NCBI GenBank assembly: GCA_017391665.1 | Contig: JAFOXS010000031.1 | Location: 1-7,984, forward strand | Direction of reading: 5' to 3' | Length of the DNA stretch: 7,984 nt | DNA from: Alistipes sp. | GTDB lineage: Bacteria > Bacteroidota > Bacteroidia > Bacteroidales > Rikenellaceae | In this document: positions 5,303 through 7,984 of the stretch, one piece after another | Numbering within the stretch: the stretch's first letter is position 1 | Layout of the letters: the number at the start of each line of letters is the position of its first letter | Notes under the pieces: generated by a model | What the model saw: only the letters and a program-made list of their open reading frames with translations | Database searches by the model: none | What the model was told of the DNA's origin: nothing | Translations under genes and position numbers: made by a program

Positions 5303-6724
5303 ATGTTGAAGAAGAGAGTTATAGCCGTTGCTGCCTTGATTGCCGTAATGATGTCGGCAGGAGTGCTGACGGCACAGAAACGTCAGGTGTTACTCGATCG
5401 TGTTGTGGCCGTTGTTGGTGGCTCGGCAATCCTTTACTCTGAGGTTGAGGATAACGCTGCAACTCTGGTGCAGCAGCGCCGTGAGCAGGGATACACCTCG
5501 GATCGTGATCCCATGAACGAGAGCCTTGAGATGCTCATGCGTCAGAAACTGTTGTACAGCCAGGCGCTGATCGACTCTATTGATGTTTATAGCGATATCA
5601 ATAGCTACGTTGAGGAGCAGTTGCAGAGCATGATCGCCGAGGCTGGCTCGATTGCAGAGCTGGAGGCACGTGAGCATATGCCTGTCTTCAACTTCCGCGA
5701 GTTGCTGCGTCAGCAGGTCGTCGAGCAGGAGTATGCCCGCAGCATGCAGCAGACTGTTGTCAGCGATGTAAAGGTGTCGCCCGGAGAGGTTGAGCAGTAC
5801 TTCAACAGCCTGAAGGAGGAGGAGCTTCCACTGGTGCCCGAGCAGTATGTATATGCACAGATTGTCCGCTATCCCTCATCGCAGGAGGATGCCAAGCGCC
5901 GTACACGTGAGCGTTTGATGGAGATGCGTGAGCGTATCATTTCGGGTAAGTCGACCATGGCCGTTTTGGCACGTACCTACTCTGTTGACCCCGGTACGGC
6001 AATGCGTGGCGGTGAGATGCCTGCAGGTCCTTTGGAGGAGCTGGTGGCTCCCTATGCCGAGGCGCTGGAGAAACTCAAGCCCGGTCAGGTGTCGGAGGTT
6101 GTGGAGACCGACTACGGATTCCACATCATCGAGCTCCTTGAGGAGCCCAAGAATGGACTCTACCGCTCGCGTCACATTCTGTTGCGCCCGACATATACGG
6201 CCGAGGAGTTGAATCAGCCCATCACATTCCTTGATAGCCTTGCAAATATGATCCGTCAGGACTCTATAACATTCGAGGCCGCTGCATTGGAGCATTCGGA
6301 GGATAAGCTCACCAAGATGAATGGAGGTCTTGTTACCAACCACGACCTGCTGATGAGCAGCCCCTCATATGCCAATGTGAAGTATTCGGCGACCAAGTTC
6401 CGCCGTGAGGACTTTGGTGATGGCAAGAGCCTTCAGGACTATAGTAATATCATCCGTATGAAGGTGGGTGATGTGTCGCCTGCATATATGGCTCAGGATC
6501 TGCGCCAGAACCAGCAGGCCAAGATCATCAAGTTGCTGGAGATTATCCCCACACATCCCGCATCTCTGGAGGAGGATTATTCCACAATCGAGGAGATGGC
6601 CCTCTCGCAGAAGCAGCAGAAGATATTCGATGAGTGGATGCGCGAGAAGATCGACGGGTTGTATGTCTATATTGCACCCGATTTCCGCGAGGGAGAGTTC
6701 GAATATCCTAATTGGGTGAAGTAA
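5303..6724 (+). CDS. surA: SurA-like periplasmic peptidyl-prolyl isomerase/chaperone with two parvulin domains
   Basis: 473 residues, a little longer than E. coli SurA (428). Residues 1-24 are a Sec signal peptide (Lys3, Lys4, Arg5, hydrophobic core, Leu-Thr-Ala before Gln25). The SurA N-terminal chaperone domain follows at about 28-170 (LLDRVVAVVGGSAILYSEVE, then MRQKLLYSQAL). Parvulin domain 1 spans about 178-280 with YSVDPGTAMRGGEMP and the closing TDYGFHIIELLE. Parvulin domain 2 spans about 286-413, opening with SRHILLRP and closing with AKIIKLLE. Domain 1 has lost the first catalytic-site histidine (AQIV), and domain 2 lacks the second (Lys407). The protein likely escorts unfolded beta-barrel proteins through the periplasm to the outer-membrane assembly machinery. 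The OstA-like gene starts 11 bases after its stop codon, which suggests translation from one mRNA. The start is supported by the signal peptide. The symbol is by architecture and not a proven orthology. Confidence 0.92.
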   Translation: MLKKRVIAVAALIAVMMSAGVLTAQKRQVLLDRVVAVVGGSAILYSEVEDNAATLVQQRREQGYTSDRDPMNESLEMLMRQKLLYSQALIDSIDVYSDINSYVEEQLQSMIAEAGSIAELEAREHMPVFNFRELLRQQVVEQEYARSMQQTVVSDVKVSPGEVEQYFNSLKEEELPLVPEQYVYAQIVRYPSSQEDAKRRTRERLMEMRERIISGKSTMAVLARTYSVDPGTAMRGGEMPAGPLEELVAPYAEALEKLKPGQVSEVVETDYGFHIIELLEEPKNGLYRSRHILLRPTYTAEELNQPITFLDSLANMIRQDSITFEAAALEHSEDKLTKMNGGLVTNHDLLMSSPSYANVKYSATKFRREDFGDGKSLQDYSNIIRMKVGDVSPAYMAQDLRQNQQAKIIKLLEIIPTHPASLEEDYSTIEEMALSQKQQKIFDEWMREKIDGLYVYIAPDFREGEFEYPNWVK

Positions 6725-6735
6725 AGTATATTACG

Positions 6736-7984
6736 GTGCGGCGTATATTATCAATCATAACCGTTATGGCGTTTGTCGGCATCCTCTTTGCGCAAGAGGC
6801 TGCCGTTCGTCGTGTTATGCCCACCTCATCAGCCAGTGTACAGGCTACTCAGACGCAGCAAACCACTTCACAACGTCGCCGTGTCGATTTTATGGCCGAT
6901 GTGGTGCGCCCATACAACCATGCTACGGATAGTATTGTCTATCTTGTCGGCAACTTCGCCGCGCATCATAACGGCGCCGTCATCTCGTGCGACAGCGCGG
7001 TGCGATACAGCGATACACGCTGGGGTTTTTTCAATCGTCTGCTCATTAATCAGGACTCCATATATATATATGGTGATAGCGCTCTCTACGATGGCGAGCG
7101 AGGCGTGGCCGAAATCTATGCCCCGATCGTGAAGGTTGTCGATGGCGATGCTCTGCTCTATACCTATAATTTTATGTTCAATACCTCCTCACGCGTAGGC
7201 AACTATACGGGTGGCGGTGTGCTGGTGCATGACAATAATATCATTGAGTCGCAACGTGGCTACTACTACTCCGAGAGCCACGATATCATCTGTGTCGAGG
7301 ATGTGGAGCTGCACGGAGCCGATTACGACATGAAGAGCGACTCCATTATCTACAATACTGACAGTGAGATGGCGCACTTCTTTACTTCGAGTGAGATATG
7401 GAACGTCGATGGCGACTATCTCTCGGCCGATGCAGGTATGTATGACAAGGCGCAGGATCTCTATATGGTTACCCGCAACGGTTATATCCTGACCAAGGAT
7501 CAGGAGTTGTGGGGCGATACCTTATCTTATTATCGCACGTCGGGCTATGTCGAGGGTCGCGGAAATATCCAGATGGATGACTTTAAGGAGAAGATGATGG
7601 CCTTTGGCGATTATGCCGAGTACTGTCAAGATCCAGGCAATATGCTCCTTACACGCCGTCCGTCGGTGATCAGCTATGATCTGTCGCAAAGCGATTCTGT
7701 CTTTATGCGAGCCGATACTATTTCCGTGCGTACGATCTCCGTTCTGGAGGAGCGTGCCGCAGCCGAGAAGGCCGCAGCGGAGAAAGCTGCCGCTGAGGCG
7801 CAGCAGACGGCGCCCCGCCAGAATACACCCTCGTCGCAACCTGCCCAGCCAAATGCGCAGCAAGCAGTGACGGCCGAGGATGCCGACATGGATTATGAGG
7901 ATGATCAGATGCTCTCTGAGGAGCTGCCCGCAGATAGTGTGCAGAAGGATAGCGTAGTGCTAAGTGACAAGGAGTTACGCGCAC
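6736..7984 (+). CDS. OstA/LptA-like lipopolysaccharide transport protein, C-terminus beyond window
   Basis: Open for 416 codons to the window edge; no stop is seen. The GTG at 6736 is chosen because it gives a proper Sec signal peptide: MRR, a hydrophobic stretch to residue 18, then Ala-Gln at a plausible cleavage site. The ATG at 6766 would leave a short signal without positive charge, and a TTG at 6712 overlaps surA. Residues about 50-330 are rich in short beta strands with recurrent motifs such as NGAVISCDSAVRYSD, SIYIYGDSALYDGE, APIVKVVDGDALLYTYNF and LYMVTRNGYILT. These are typical of the Bacteroidota OstA-like (OstA_2) family, whose beta-jellyroll strands are thought to bridge LPS across the periplasm. 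Residues 338-375 are a low-complexity Ala/Glu/Lys then Gln/Pro linker, followed by an acidic stretch and further sequence leaving the window. It is preceded by the SurA-like gene at 11 bases, consistent with one outer-membrane biogenesis operon. Confidence 0.85.
   Translation, partial: MRRILSIITVMAFVGILFAQEAAVRRVMPTSSASVQATQTQQTTSQRRRVDFMADVVRPYNHATDSIVYLVGNFAAHHNGAVISCDSAVRYSDTRWGFFNRLLINQDSIYIYGDSALYDGERGVAEIYAPIVKVVDGDALLYTYNFMFNTSSRVGNYTGGGVLVHDNNIIESQRGYYYSESHDIICVEDVELHGADYDMKSDSIIYNTDSEMAHFFTSSEIWNVDGDYLSADAGMYDKAQDLYMVTRNGYILTKDQELWGDTLSYYRTSGYVEGRGNIQMDDFKEKMMAFGDYAEYCQDPGNMLLTRRPSVISYDLSQSDSVFMRADTISVRTISVLEERAAAEKAAAEKAAAEAQQTAPRQNTPSSQPAQPNAQQAVTAEDADMDYEDDQMLSEELPADSVQKDSVVLSDKELRA
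7756..7800 (+). repeat. Three tandem 15-base repeats encoding AAAEK/AAAEK/AAAEA
   Basis: Units 7756-7770, 7771-7785 and 7786-7800 are degenerate copies of GCCGCAGCCGAGAAG. They are in frame inside the OstA-like gene and encode three Ala-Ala-Ala-Glu-Lys/Ala pentapeptides (residues 341-355). They form the first part of a flexible or helical linker that continues with a Gln/Pro/Ala-rich stretch. Units 1 and 2 differ at only two positions, which suggests fairly recent duplication or slippage. Confidence 0.75.

Noticed and set aside
5667..5672. CACGTG core, as in the centre of parS (ParB site), inside the SurA-like gene; another at 5904-5909
   Set aside because: The flanking bases do not form the expected 14-16 base palindrome (GGCACGTGAG and TACACGTGAG), so these are chance 6-mers in coding sequence.
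5876..6343. 155-codon minus-strand frame, and a similar one at 4742-5230
   Set aside because: Both are fully antisense to the SurA-like genes. Their Leu/His/Arg-rich composition reflects Glu/Gln codons read backwards.
6773..7132. 119-codon plus-strand frame near the start of the OstA-like gene
   Set aside because: It is an out-of-frame shadow. The frame from 6736 gives a signal peptide and family motifs and remains open to the window end.
7522..7984. Overlapping minus-strand frames opposite the OstA-like gene, including Ala-rich ones
   Set aside because: The Ala-rich look comes from the 15-base GCC/GCA repeat read in reverse; there is no independent coding evidence.

Overview
The window looks like ordinary chromosomal core DNA from a Bacteroidota bacterium, most likely order Bacteroidales. 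The guess of a Rikenellaceae/Alistipes-like member rests only on the look of the proteins and the moderate GC, so it is weak. The phylum call rests on the gene families (a DUF5683 protein beside parAB, a SurA-like lipoprotein + SurA-like protein + OstA-like series), on promoter elements matching the Bacteroidota -7 consensus TAnnTTTG, and on the lack of clear Shine-Dalgarno sequences. No tRNA, rRNA, CRISPR, insertion sequence, phage or other mobile DNA was recognised.

Left half (1-3209, all minus strand): a tightly packed operon read right to left, parA (3209-2430), parB (2426-1548), a DUF5683 membrane-associated protein (1545-346), and the N-terminal end of a secreted protein (344-1, cut by the window edge) that is probably the MltD-type lytic transglycosylase usually found here. 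Gaps between genes are only 3, 2 and 1 bases, so co-transcription is very likely. The operon links chromosome segregation to cell-envelope proteins.

Centre (3210-3385): a 176-base AT-rich divergent intergenic region. It holds a good minus-strand promoter for parA, an attenuator-like pair of alternative hairpins in the parA leader with a small overlapping upstream ORF, and a plus-strand -7 element for the neighbouring gene.

Right half (3386-7984, all plus strand): a CPBP-family intramembrane metalloprotease (3386-4288), then an outer-membrane biogenesis cluster. The cluster has a SurA-like lipoprotein with no recognisable catalytic parvulin site (4346-5212), a two-parvulin SurA-like periplasmic chaperone/isomerase (5303-6724), and an OstA/LptA-like protein (6736 to the edge, incomplete). 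These would help fold and deliver outer-membrane proteins and lipopolysaccharide across the periplasm. The SurA-like and OstA-like genes are 11 bases apart. The lipoprotein gene has its own promoter immediately upstream and is separated from the SurA-like gene by 90 bases containing two small hairpins.

The points most worth a second look are an internal tandem duplication in the DUF5683 protein, the attenuator-like parA leader, a nearly leaderless lipoprotein promoter that moves the start codon, the split of the two parvulin histidines between the two SurA-like domains, and a repeat-encoded Ala/Glu/Lys linker inside the OstA-like protein. I did not find evidence for a wholly new system.
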